DNA of 64,000 nucleotides, taken from positions 1,302,001-1,366,000 of the forward strand of contig NZ_CP171363.1 in the NCBI RefSeq assembly GCF_046523945.1, read 5' to 3'. Made by a program: the position numbers and the translations under genes. Below, one piece after another: positions 1 through 8,390 of the stretch (the first letter of the stretch is position 1; each line of letters starts with the position of its first letter). This DNA is from Faucicola mancuniensis. GTDB lineage: Bacteria; Pseudomonadota; Gammaproteobacteria; Pseudomonadales; Moraxellaceae. The notes beneath the pieces were generated by a model. The model did not search any database. It was not told the origin of the DNA and saw nothing but the letters and a program-made list of their open reading frames with translations.

Positions 1-790
1 AGGCAAGACGAGCCACCGCAATCGTGCGAATCCACTCAAGCACAGGCAAACGAGTTTCGCCCAACTTATCGGCAATTGGTGTACCTGCAATCGGTACAAG
101 CATATTAATTGGAATGGATTCAGGCGGTTTTGGTAAATTTGCCAACTCATGCAATAGGCTAATACGGTCTTCACGGCTTTCGCCCATGCCAATGATACCG
201 CCTGCACAAATGTTTATCCCTGCATTTCGCACATGAGCCAGTGTATTTAAACGGTCATCATAATTACGAGTGCTAACGATTTGGCGATAAAAATCTCGTG
301 ACGTATCAAGATTGTGGTTATAGTAGTCAAGTCCAGCTTCGGCAAGCAGTTGGGCTTGGTTGCCTGTCAGCATACCGAGCGTCATGCACGTTTCTAGCCC
401 CAACGCTTTGACTTCTTTAATCAGTTCAAGCACATAGGGCATATCTTTATCATGTGGGTGCTTCCACGCCGCTCCCATACAAAAACGGCTTGAACCGCTT
501 GCTTTGGCTTTTTTTGCTTCTTCAATGGCTTTTGCGACAGCGATTTTCTTTTCAGGTTGTAAATCGGTGCTATGATGTCCTGATTGTGAACAATAACCGC
601 AATCTTCTGGACAATTGCCTGTTTTGATAGATAAAAGTGTACTCACTTGTACGGTATTAGCAGGAAAATTTTCTCGCAAAACATTTTGGGCTTGCATAAG
701 CAAATCCATCAAGGGCAAGTCAAACCACGCTTGAATTTGCGATTTACTGGGACGATGAGATGAAGTAGATGAAAGTGATAGGTCAGCCAT
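1..790 (-). CDS. bioB: Biotin synthase BioB (3' end cut by window edge)
   Basis: Radical-SAM enzyme that inserts sulfur into dethiobiotin in the last step of biotin synthesis, in the cytoplasm. The minus-strand reading from the ATG at 790 gives 263 codons before the window ends. It contains the radical-SAM cluster motif CPEDCGYC at about residues 65-72 and the following YCSQSG stretch, which are diagnostic for BioB. Further BioB-like segments include GLETCMTLGML, YNHNLDTS and NICAGGIIGMGE. The N-terminus carries a short Ser-rich leader (MADLSLSSTSS) before the conserved start. The C-terminal third is outside the window. No other bio gene is visible beside it, so it is probably transcribed alone. 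Confidence 0.96.
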   Translation of the reverse strand, partial: MADLSLSSTSSHRPSKSQIQAWFDLPLMDLLMQAQNVLRENFPANTVQVSTLLSIKTGNCPEDCGYCSQSGHHSTDLQPEKKIAVAKAIEEAKKAKASGSSRFCMGAAWKHPHDKDMPYVLELIKEVKALGLETCMTLGMLTGNQAQLLAEAGLDYYNHNLDTSRDFYRQIVSTRNYDDRLNTLAHVRNAGINICAGGIIGMGESREDRISLLHELANLPKPPESIPINMLVPIAGTPIADKLGETRLPVLEWIRTIAVARLA

Positions 791-850
791 GACAAATATC
801 CTAAAATTTTAAAAAATGCCATTATACCAAAAAATCTTTTGCAAAAACCA

Positions 851-881
851 AAAAAACAACCGTATCAAACGGTTGCTTTTT
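851..881 (-). terminator. Intrinsic terminator after the SCP2-domain gene
   Basis: CAACCG (857-862) pairs with CGGTTG (870-875) around a 7-nt loop. On the minus strand the hairpin is followed by a run of six U (851-856). It lies just downstream of the SCP2-domain gene and upstream of bioB, so it separates the two transcripts. Confidence 0.8.
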
Positions 882-898
882 TATCGCTAAAAAATCAA

Positions 899-2104
899 TT
901 ACGCATTACGAGTAACAGTGATGTTGATAATCGGTGATTTATTATTTTTCACTGCATCCGTTTTGACATTTTCAGCAATCACTTCATCATCAGCGTGTTT
1001 GGCTTCCAATGCTTGCGATTGGGTCATCGCAGGGGGTTGTGAATTATCTGCCGTTTCTTCTTTGTTTTCGCCACTCATTGCTTCCAATTGTTGATTGACT
1101 TCGTCCACTTTTTCTTCGGCAGTGGCTTTTAGTCCATCAAGTTTTTCTTTGCCATCTTCAATTTTGGTTTCAGCAGTGGTTTTGACTTCTTCCACTTTTT
1201 CTTCTGCAGTCGCTTTCAAATCAGCAACTTTTTCTTCGGCAGTGTGTTTTAATTCGTCAAGTTTTTCTTTACCGTCTTCAATTTTTGTTTCGGCTTTTTC
1301 TTTGATTTCTACCGCTTTTTCTTCTGCAGTCGCTTTCAAATCAACAACTTTTTCTTCGGCAGTGTGTTTTAATTCGTCAATTTTTTCTTTGCCTTCTTCA
1401 ATTTTGGTTTCAGCAGTGGTTTTAAGTTCGTCAAACTTTTCTTCAGCCGTGTGTTTGACTTCTGCCAATTTTTCTTCGGCTTTTTCTTTGATTTCTACCG
1501 CTTTTTCTTTTAGGTTGTCCAACACGCTGTTATCTGTTGTTGTGCTATTGGTTGGCGTGTTTTGTTCGTTAAAAAATTTACTTTCGCCTTGTACGGTTTT
1601 TTCAGTTTTTTCGGTTTTGTCAAAAAAACTGCTGGCTTTGGCAAACAAATCTTTGGCAATCGGTGTGGCTTTGTCAATCAACGGTTTTGCTTGTTCAACG
1701 AATGGTTGCAATGGTTCTGGCACTTTTGGCACGATAAATTTGGCAACTTGGTTAAACCACATCAATAACGAATAATCGCCCGCCATTTTTAAATCGCCGT
1801 TTTGAATGCCAACCATAAATGCAGCAGCATCACCTTTGGCAAGCAGTTTTGCACCTGTCATGGAGTCTTTAAAGGTGATACTCAAAGTTGGGTTTTCGGT
1901 TTTGTCCGCTGTTTGGGTAAAATAGCCATTGTTTACCGCAAAGGTGCGAAAAACCTGCTCGGCTTCGCTACCCATTTGGATAGTAAAGTTGCGGTTTTCA
2001 AGTAGGCTTTTAAATTTGCTATCGCCTGATTTGGCAAGCTGTGATAAACGCAAGCCAACGGCAAATAACAATGCGTCTAAAGGGTCTGATTTTACGTTAA
2101 ACAT
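899..2104 (-). CDS. SCP2 sterol-binding-domain protein with long amphipathic repeat tail
   Basis: The 401-residue protein has no signal peptide. Residues about 1-115 look like an SCP2/sterol-carrier lipid-binding fold, including a segment ending in NGDLKMAGDYSLL. Residues about 195-350 are a highly charged repetitive tail built from variants of KxxAEEKVxxLKxTAEEK, which should form long amphipathic helices like LEA or apolipoprotein repeats. The DNA shows this as near-perfect 120-bp direct repeats (compare 1200-1300 with 1320-1420). The C-terminus is acidic and then Asn-rich. The start at 2104 follows AAGGAA. SCP2 domains occur in UbiJ, which assists ubiquinone synthesis, but no ubi gene lies nearby, so a lipid or quinone carrier role is only inference. 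Confidence 0.75.
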   Translation of the reverse strand: MFNVKSDPLDALLFAVGLRLSQLAKSGDSKFKSLLENRNFTIQMGSEAEQVFRTFAVNNGYFTQTADKTENPTLSITFKDSMTGAKLLAKGDAAAFMVGIQNGDLKMAGDYSLLMWFNQVAKFIVPKVPEPLQPFVEQAKPLIDKATPIAKDLFAKASSFFDKTEKTEKTVQGESKFFNEQNTPTNSTTTDNSVLDNLKEKAVEIKEKAEEKLAEVKHTAEEKFDELKTTAETKIEEGKEKIDELKHTAEEKVVDLKATAEEKAVEIKEKAETKIEDGKEKLDELKHTAEEKVADLKATAEEKVEEVKTTAETKIEDGKEKLDGLKATAEEKVDEVNQQLEAMSGENKEETADNSQPPAMTQSQALEAKHADDEVIAENVKTDAVKNNKSPIINITVTRNA

Positions 2105-2228
2105 GGTGTTTCCTTAAAAAAATAAAGTTATGCTATATTATAGGCAATTTTTTGGTTAATTATCGTAATTTTTTCAATATAGTTATGGTTGTTTTGTAAC
2201 AATTATAAAAAAATTGTATTTTTTGGTA

Positions 2229-2612
2229 TTATTTTGGCTCATTCATGGGCGTATGACGCACAAAATGTTGATAAAATGATGTGTCACGCTCCAGATTATA
2301 AGGGCGAGCACCTGCCATGCGAGTCGGTTTGGCATGATGTTTTAACATTTTTTTGCCAAAACGATAAAAAATCGGTTTTTCCAACGCAAAACGGGCAATA
2401 AAAGGCAATATCGCCAAAACACTCGCTAACATATAACTGTGAATCCCCGTCAACGACGTGGCAAAAACCACCAACTGATGCATACTCTCAAGCCAAAAAC
2501 AACATAAAAATCCCAACGCAAAATAACCCAACAAATAACGATAATTGCTGAATGCCAACGCTACCACGCCAAATAAACTCACCGCCAAAACCACCGATAA
2601 CAAGATAGACAT
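2229..2612 (-). CDS. Small membrane protein of unknown function
   Basis: The 127-residue protein has three predicted membrane helices at roughly residues 1-22, 27-53 and 59-77, followed by a basic, His-rich cytoplasmic-looking tail. A strong ribosome binding site, AAGGAG, sits just before the ATG at 2612. I do not recognise the family. It lies between the SCP2 gene and glyQ, is transcribed away from glyQ, and shows no operon partner. It is probably a real gene, given the good ribosome binding site and uninterrupted frame. Confidence 0.6.
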   Translation of the reverse strand: MSILLSVVLAVSLFGVVALAFSNYRYLLGYFALGFLCCFWLESMHQLVVFATSLTGIHSYMLASVLAILPFIARFALEKPIFYRFGKKMLKHHAKPTRMAGARPYNLERDTSFYQHFVRHTPMNEPK

Positions 2613-2834
2613 AAGTTATCTCCTTTGTGTTAAAAAGTTTAAAAACGTTTAAAAAATCTTAATTCAATAAAAAATATATCTATACAACACATGACTATAT
2701 TATGGGTGTTTTTTGTTAAAAATAAAAGACAGTCTCTGCAATAATACGACAACGATTGTCGTGTATTTTGTAACTTGGTAAAAAACCTAAATTTTTTTGA
2801 TTTTTGAGAAAAAATTGTGAAAAAAATGACAAAG

Positions 2835-2867
2835 TTTTGGCTATTTGGGGTGATAAATGGTTATAAT
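2835..2867 (+). promoter_or_regulatory. Probable glyQ promoter
   Basis: A perfect TATAAT (-10) lies at 2862-2867, about 35 bp before the glyQ ATG. The best -35-like hexamer is TTGGCT at 2837-2842 with a rather long 19-bp spacer, so the -35 assignment is weak. Confidence 0.5.
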
Positions 2868-2902
2868 AAGCAAATTTTTAACCACATTTTAGAGAAAAAG
2901 TT

Positions 2903-3838
2903 ATGCTAACCTTTCAAGATTTGATTTTAACCCTACAAAACTACTGGGCAGAAAAAGGCTGTGTGGTCTTGCAACCTTATGATATGGAAGTGGGGGCAGG
3001 GACGTTTCACACCGCCACTTTTTTGCGTGCCTTAACGCCAGAAAAATGGAACGCCGCCTACGTTCAGCCGTCTCGCCGTCCGACCGATGGACGTTATGGC
3101 GACAACCCTAATCGTTTGCAACACTATTATCAGTTTCAAGTGGTGCTAAAGCCAAACCCTGCCAACATTCAAGAGCTGTATTTGGGTTCGCTTGAAGCCA
3201 TTGGCATTGATACACTGACCCACGATGTGCGTTTTGTGGAAGACAACTGGGAGTCGCCAACGCTTGGTGCGTGGGGCTTGGGCTGGGAAGTGTGGTTAAA
3301 CGGTATGGAAGTTACCCAGTTTACCTATTTTCAGCAGGTGGGCGGTATTGAGTGTTTCCCTGTTACAGGCGAGATTACTTATGGCTTGGAGCGTCTTGCC
3401 ATGTACATTCAAGGCGTGGACAGCGTGTATGATTTGGTGTGGACGGACGGCGAATTTGGGCGTGTTACTTATGGCGATGTGTTCCACCAAAATGAAGTGG
3501 AGCAATCGACTTATAATTTTGAATATGCCGATGTACCAAAAATGTTTGAACTTTTTGATTTTTATGAACAACAAGCGGATAAATTGGTCGAAGTCAATTT
3601 GCCGTTGCCTGCGTATGAAATGGTGTTGAAAGCCAGTCATACTTTTAATCTATTGGACGCTCGTGGGGCGATTTCGGTAACGGAGCGTCAGCGTTTTATT
3701 TTGCGTGTGCGTACTTTGGCAAGAAAAGTTGCGGTCAGCTATACCGAAGCTCGTGCGAAATTGGGCTTTCCGCTTGCCGATGAAGCACATAAGGCGGAGG
3801 CGTTGGAAAAATGGTTGCCGAAAGTGGATAAAGAATAA
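2903..3838 (+). CDS. glyQ: Glycine--tRNA ligase alpha subunit
   Basis: Catalytic alpha subunit of the tetrameric (alpha2beta2) bacterial glycyl-tRNA synthetase, which charges tRNA-Gly. The 311-residue length is close to the family norm. The opening motif LILTLQNYWAEKGCVVLQPY and the segments ALTPEKWNAAYVQPSRRPTDG, NRLQHYYQFQVVLKP and GIDTLTHDVRFVEDNWESPTLG-type core are unmistakable. It should form a complex with GlyS at 6256-8322. Usually glyQ and glyS are adjacent. Here about 2.4 kb of accessory sequence separates them, and I see no intrinsic terminator directly after glyQ. Confidence 0.97.
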   Translation: MLTFQDLILTLQNYWAEKGCVVLQPYDMEVGAGTFHTATFLRALTPEKWNAAYVQPSRRPTDGRYGDNPNRLQHYYQFQVVLKPNPANIQELYLGSLEAIGIDTLTHDVRFVEDNWESPTLGAWGLGWEVWLNGMEVTQFTYFQQVGGIECFPVTGEITYGLERLAMYIQGVDSVYDLVWTDGEFGRVTYGDVFHQNEVEQSTYNFEYADVPKMFELFDFYEQQADKLVEVNLPLPAYEMVLKASHTFNLLDARGAISVTERQRFILRVRTLARKVAVSYTEARAKLGFPLADEAHKAEALEKWLPKVDKE

Positions 3839-3854
3839 ATGTGGGAGAATGAAT

Positions 3855-4100
3855 ATGCAAGTAATGATTGAATTACCAAACACAATTACACCAATTATTT
3901 AAGATTTGGCTCATGAAAGTGGTAAAGATGAAAAAGATATTATCACATCTGCATTACTTGCTTATTTTGCCAATCAATCTACTAAATAAAATTTTGGTAA
4001 TGGTTGGCAACAAATGTATCGTGCATTAGACGATTTTGAGCCAAATTTTAAGCTAGAACGTGAAAGTGATATTGAACAAATAAGACAGGAAATAGGCTAA
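3855..4100 (+). pseudogene. Decayed small gene, antitoxin-like
   Basis: From the ATG at 3855 one frame can be followed for 81 codons, interrupted by two in-frame TAA codons (3900-3902 and 3987-3989), ending at TAA 4098-4100. The translated pieces are MQVMIELPNTITPII, then DLAHESGKDEKDIITSALLAYF, then a Glu/Arg-rich end. The small helical layout, followed immediately by an ORF opening with MYLLDT, resembles an antitoxin followed by a PIN-domain toxin. The stops show that it is no longer intact. The family assignment is inference. Confidence 0.55.
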
Positions 4101-4102
4101 CT

Positions 4103-4168
4103 ATGTATTTACTAGATACCAAAGAATTTGAGCGTATTCGTCAATTAAAGTTAGAAAACTGGGTTTAA
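4103..4168 (+). pseudogene. Truncated VapC-like (PIN toxin) N-terminus
   Basis: A 21-codon ORF begins 2 bp after the stop of the preceding remnant and opens with MYLLDT, the usual start of VapC PIN-domain toxins, where this Asp is part of the active site. It then diverges and stops at 4166-4168, so nothing of the remaining domain is present. The close spacing is as in vapBC operons. The short length makes the assignment tentative. Confidence 0.4.
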
Positions 4169-4282
4169 ATATTCTATGATCGCATAACTTTATCAAAAAA
4201 CAAAACAGGACGGAATAATAAAACACGACTAAAATACCCACTCTAGCAACTTTTCTCAAAAAAAATCCAAAAAGAGTGGCGT

Positions 4283-5134
4283 ATGGACATTTACTTTATC
4301 TTAGCAGGTATCTTTGTCGGCTTTTGCGTGGGAGTTACAGGCGTGGGCGGTGGCTCGCTCATGACACCGATTCTCATCATACTGTTAAAAGTTGAACCGC
4401 ATATCGCAGTCGGTACAGACCTACTTTATGCCGCCATCTCAAAATTTTTTGGTGGTGTCGTCCATTTCAAAAAATCCAATGTCGTCTGGTCAATCGTGCT
4501 GTGGATCGCCATCGGCAGTATTCCTGCGTCCATCGCCACCAATTACCTAGTCGCCACTTATCTCGGCAACATCAACGCCATCAAAACCATCATGACGCTG
4601 ATTTTGGGGGCGATGCTCATGGTAACAGGCGTGTCGCTGATTTTTCACAATCGTATTGAAGCCTTTTTTGACAAATATCGCAAAACCGCCAAAACTCACC
4701 ATTTAGCCGTCCATATCCCAAAGTACAAGCTCGCCTTAATGGGCGTGTTGCTTGGCGTGGTGGTAACGCTGTCATCGGTGGGAGCTGGGGCGTTTGGGGT
4801 CATGGCGTTGGTGTTGATTTTTCCGCAGTTGCCTATGATTCGTATTATCGGCTCGGACGTGGTTCATGCGGTGCTTTTGACGCTCGTGGCAGGGCTTGGG
4901 CATTTGTTTACAGGCAGTGTGGATTTTCATATGCTCACCTTTTTGTTAATTGGAGCAATCCCTGCGGTGATTGTCGGAACGCTTGTTAGCAGTAAGTTGC
5001 CTGAGAAAAAACTTCGTCCGATTTTGGGCGTTACCTTGTTGTTATTGGGTGTGAATTTTATCGCTCACCCAACCAAAGAAAAACCCAAAACACCGATCAC
5101 CGCTCAAGTGGTTGTAAAAAATCAATCGGCATAA
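4283..5134 (+). CDS. TauE/SafE-family sulfite/organosulfur exporter
   Basis: Polytopic inner-membrane permease of 283 residues with about eight hydrophobic segments. The N-terminal GVTGVGGGSLMTPIL and the internal echo SVGAGAFGVMALVLIFPQL are the paired Gly-rich motifs of the TSUP (TauE/SafE) family, whose members move sulfite, sulfonates or related small anions. The substrate here is unknown. It sits between the toxin-antitoxin-like remnant and the RhuM-Fic gene, inside the glyQ-glyS gap, and has its own terminator. A 7-bp inverted repeat (4238-4244 and 4273-4279) overlaps its likely ribosome binding site. Confidence 0.88.
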   Translation: MDIYFILAGIFVGFCVGVTGVGGGSLMTPILIILLKVEPHIAVGTDLLYAAISKFFGGVVHFKKSNVVWSIVLWIAIGSIPASIATNYLVATYLGNINAIKTIMTLILGAMLMVTGVSLIFHNRIEAFFDKYRKTAKTHHLAVHIPKYKLALMGVLLGVVVTLSSVGAGAFGVMALVLIFPQLPMIRIIGSDVVHAVLLTLVAGLGHLFTGSVDFHMLTFLLIGAIPAVIVGTLVSSKLPEKKLRPILGVTLLLLGVNFIAHPTKEKPKTPITAQVVVKNQSA

Positions 5135-5154
5135 TTTTACAAAAATTAACTTTT

Positions 5155-5186
5155 ATACCCCAATCGGTGCTGATTGGGGTATTTTT
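5155..5186 (+). terminator. Intrinsic terminator after the TauE/SafE gene
   Basis: CCCCAATC (5158-5165) pairs with GATTGGGG (5172-5179), with a 6-nt loop and a following T-rich run. It ends the exporter transcript before the RhuM-Fic gene. Confidence 0.85.
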
Positions 5187-5235
5187 ATGGGGGTAATTTC
5201 TGTTATAATCACAGTTATTTTTGTCTGTTGATACA

Positions 5236-6240
5236 ATGTTAAAAAACTCAAATCCAATTCAGATTTACCAAGCCCAAAATGGTATAACGGAAGTTGAAGT
5301 GCGTTTTGATAACGAAACCGTTTGGCTGTCGCAAGTTCAAATGGCAGAGCTTTTTGACACAAGTGCGGACAATATTAGCTTGCACTTAAAAAATATTTTC
5401 TCTGAAAATGAGTTAGATGAAAATTCAACTACCGAGGATTTCTCGGTAGTTCGTCAAGAAGGTAAACGCCAAGTTAATCGTAAGATTAAATACTATAATT
5501 TAGATGCAATCATATCGGTTGGCTATAGGGTAAAATCTAAGAATGCGACCCAATTTCGTATTTGGGCGACTGCTCGTTTAAAAGAATATTTGTTACAAGG
5601 TTATAGCATTAATCAAAAACGCCTTGAACAAAACGCTCATGAGCCTGAACAAGCCTTAGCCCTAATCCAAAAAACTGCCCAATCGTCCGAATTAACCGTA
5701 CAAAGTGGGCGTGGGTTGGTGGATATTGTCAGCCGTTATACGCAGACCTTTTTGTGGTTACAACAATATGACGAAGGCTTATTGAGCGAGCCAAAAAGCC
5801 AAATCGGTGGCACATTGTCAACGGTGGACGAGGCACGCAAGGCTTTGGCCGTTTTAAAGGCGGATTTACTTGCCAAAGGCGAGGCGACCGAGCTGTTTGC
5901 CAAAGAGCGTGGTGATGGTTTGCCTGCGTTATTGGGCAATTTGGAGCAGACGGTATTTGGCGAACCTGCCTATCCAAGCGTGGAGGCAAAGGCAAGTCAT
6001 TTGCTGTATTTTGTTATCAAAAACCACCCATTTGCCGATGGTAATAAACGCAGTGGGGCGTTTTTGTTTGTTGATTTTTTATACAAAAATGACCGTTTGT
6101 TTAATGCCAAAGGCGAGCCGATTATTAATGATACAGGCTTGACGGCGTTGGCTTTATTGATTGCCGAATCCGCCCCAGAACAAAAAGAAACTTTGATTAA
6201 ACTTATTATGAATATGCTACAAAACAATCATTCATTGTAA
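5236..6240 (+). CDS. RhuM-family protein with C-terminal Fic/DOC domain
   Basis: The 334-residue protein has two parts. Residues about 5-130 match the RhuM ('virulence protein RhuM') type, with ETVWLSQVQMAELF, HLKNIF, YYNLDAIISVGYRV and FRIWATARLKEYL. Residues about 160-320 form a Fic/DOC domain with the catalytic motif HPFADGNKRSG at about 264-274. Fic proteins usually transfer AMP to target proteins, and Doc phosphorylates; many are toxins. The ATG at 5236 was chosen over an in-frame TTG at 5221. A TATAAT lies at 5204-5209. It sits 15 bp before glyS, so glyS is probably co-transcribed with it. No partner antitoxin is visible except possibly the RhuM half itself. Confidence 0.88.
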   Translation: MLKNSNPIQIYQAQNGITEVEVRFDNETVWLSQVQMAELFDTSADNISLHLKNIFSENELDENSTTEDFSVVRQEGKRQVNRKIKYYNLDAIISVGYRVKSKNATQFRIWATARLKEYLLQGYSINQKRLEQNAHEPEQALALIQKTAQSSELTVQSGRGLVDIVSRYTQTFLWLQQYDEGLLSEPKSQIGGTLSTVDEARKALAVLKADLLAKGEATELFAKERGDGLPALLGNLEQTVFGEPAYPSVEAKASHLLYFVIKNHPFADGNKRSGAFLFVDFLYKNDRLFNAKGEPIINDTGLTALALLIAESAPEQKETLIKLIMNMLQNNHSL

Positions 6241-6255
6241 AGTAAAGAGAACCCT

Positions 6256-8322
6256 ATGACCACCATTTTATTTGAATTAGGCACTGCCGAGTTGCCACCA
6301 AAAAACCTAAAACAAATGCGTGATGCCTTGCACAGCGGTGTCGAAAAATCGCTAAACGATGCCAATATCACCTTTGACAACATCAAAAGCTATGCCACGA
6401 CGCGCCGTTTGGCGGTGCAGATTTTTGGCATTAGCGACAAACAGCCCGACCGTGTGGAGCAAAAACGAGGCCCTGCCGTCAAAGGTGCGTTTGACGCTGA
6501 TGGTAATCTGACCAAAGCAGGACTTGGCTTTGCTCAAGGCTTGGGCATTAGCAAGGATGATTTAATCACCATTAGCACCGACAAAGGCGACTACATTGGC
6601 TATAATTTGACCGTACAAGGGCAAGCTGTGAGCGACTTACTGCCAGCCATTTTCCAAAAAGCATTGGACGAGTTGCCAATCGCTAAGCGTATGCGTAGTG
6701 GGGCAGAGCGTAGCGAATTTGTCCGCCCTGTGCAGTGGGTGGTGCTGATGGCGGACGACCAAGTCATTAATGCCAATATTCAAGGGCATAGCACGGCTAA
6801 TAAGACTTGTGGACACCGTTTTCACGCCCCAGACTTTATCGATATTGACCGTGCGGACAATTACGAAAGCATTTTGCAAAACGCCTTTGTCATTGCCGAT
6901 TTTGACAAACGCCAACAAGCCATTCAAGAACAAGTGCAAAAATTGGCGGACGAAGTCGGAGCGGTTGCCATTGTGCCACAAGATTTGCTAGACGAAGTAA
7001 CCGCCCTTGTAGACTTGCCTGTGGCACTGCGAGCGAGCTTTGAAGAGCGGTTTTTGGCTGTGCCACAAGAAGCACTTATTAGCACAATGCAAGCCGACCA
7101 AAAATATTTTTGTTTAACTGACAAAGACGGCAAATTGCAACCGTATTTTATTTTTATCAGTAACATTGACAGCAAAGACAAAGCCCAAGTCATTGCAGGT
7201 AATGAAAAAGTGGTGCGTCCACGCCTTGCCGATGCTGAATTTTTCTTTTTACAAGACCAAAAACAGCCGTTATTTGCCTTGACCGAAAATCTTAAAAACC
7301 GAGTTTTTCAAGAAAAACTTGGCACAATTTGGGAAAAATCTGAGCGTATCGCCAAATTATCTGCCTTTATTGCCACGCAAATTGGGGCAAATGTCGAACA
7401 CGCAACCCGTGCAGGCGTGCTGTCAAAATGCGATTTGGCAAGTACGCTGGTGGGCGAATTTCCAGAGTTGCAAGGCATTGCAGGCACATATTATGCACGC
7501 CTAAACAACGAGCCGACCGCCGTTGCCGATGCCATTGAAGAGCAATATTTGCCAAAATTTAGTGGCGACAAACTGCCCGCCACCGACATTGGCACGGCAT
7601 TGGCGTTGGCTGACCGCATTGACACTTTAGTGGGGATTTTTGGCATTGGTGAAGCCCCAACAGGCTCAAAAGACCCATTTAGCCTTAGACGAGCGTCCAT
7701 AGGTGTTTTACGAATTTTAATTGAGAAAAAATTGGCGTTAAATTTGGTGAGTTTGATTGAACAAGCCTTAAAAAATTATCAAGGCAAAATTGACAATCTT
7801 GCCAAAACTTTTACCGATGTGATGGAATTTATCAACGCTCGCTACCGTGCGATGTACACCGAGCAAGGCGTGGCGGTTGATACCATTATGGCGGTGCAAG
7901 CCATTAATCCGCATATGCCACTGGATTTTGATGAGCGTATTCGTGCCGTGCAAGCGTTTCGTGCGTTGCCACAGGCTCAAAGTCTTGCCGAGGCAAACAA
8001 GCGTGTGGCAAATATTTTGGCAAAAGCAGAAGGGCAAGTTGCCGACAACGTGGACGAGAGCCTGCTTACCGAAATAGCTGAAAAAGAGCTGTATCAAGCC
8101 GTGCAAAACGCCAAAAACGCCACCAAACCGTTACAAGAAAACGCCGATTATCAAGGGATTTTGACCGAACTGGCTAATCTAGCCACGCCTTTAACGGCAT
8201 TTTTTGATAATGTGATGGTAAATAGCGATGATGTTAATCTTAAAAACAACCGTTTGGCACTGTTAAAACAAGTGCGTGGGTTGTTTTTGAGCGTGGCGGA
8301 TATTGGCGAGTTGCAGGGCTGA
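6256..8322 (+). CDS. glyS: Glycine--tRNA ligase beta subunit
   Basis: Beta subunit (688 residues, normal length) of the tetrameric glycyl-tRNA synthetase, which carries tRNA-recognition domains and works with GlyQ. The start ILFELGTAELPPKNL, the ATTRRLAV and KRMRSGAERSEFVRPVQW segments and the C-terminal NNRLALLKQVRGLF are typical. The ATG at 6256 follows an AAAGAGA ribosome binding site, only 15 bp after the RhuM-Fic stop. Because glyQ is 2.4 kb upstream and a terminator intervenes, glyS expression probably depends on the promoter before the Fic gene or on read-through. Confidence 0.97.
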   Translation: MTTILFELGTAELPPKNLKQMRDALHSGVEKSLNDANITFDNIKSYATTRRLAVQIFGISDKQPDRVEQKRGPAVKGAFDADGNLTKAGLGFAQGLGISKDDLITISTDKGDYIGYNLTVQGQAVSDLLPAIFQKALDELPIAKRMRSGAERSEFVRPVQWVVLMADDQVINANIQGHSTANKTCGHRFHAPDFIDIDRADNYESILQNAFVIADFDKRQQAIQEQVQKLADEVGAVAIVPQDLLDEVTALVDLPVALRASFEERFLAVPQEALISTMQADQKYFCLTDKDGKLQPYFIFISNIDSKDKAQVIAGNEKVVRPRLADAEFFFLQDQKQPLFALTENLKNRVFQEKLGTIWEKSERIAKLSAFIATQIGANVEHATRAGVLSKCDLASTLVGEFPELQGIAGTYYARLNNEPTAVADAIEEQYLPKFSGDKLPATDIGTALALADRIDTLVGIFGIGEAPTGSKDPFSLRRASIGVLRILIEKKLALNLVSLIEQALKNYQGKIDNLAKTFTDVMEFINARYRAMYTEQGVAVDTIMAVQAINPHMPLDFDERIRAVQAFRALPQAQSLAEANKRVANILAKAEGQVADNVDESLLTEIAEKELYQAVQNAKNATKPLQENADYQGILTELANLATPLTAFFDNVMVNSDDVNLKNNRLALLKQVRGLFLSVADIGELQG

Positions 8323-8352
8323 TATTACAGTTATTCATGTTAACTTTATAAA

Positions 8353-8390
8353 AATGGTAGTCTGAATTTTAAGACTACCATTTTTTTTGG
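8353..8390 (+). terminator. Intrinsic terminator after glyS
   Basis: AATGGTAGTCT (8353-8363) pairs with AGACTACCATT (8372-8382), and the hairpin runs into eight or more T. Confidence 0.92.

Noticed and set aside
1140..1500. Regular repeats considered as a CRISPR array
   Set aside because: The repeats are in-frame coding repeats of about 120 bp without unique spacers.
1095..1775. Long plus-strand open frame opposite the SCP2 gene
   Set aside because: It is the antisense of the repetitive Glu/Lys/Ala tail, giving a Ser/Phe-rich low-complexity translation with no ribosome binding site.
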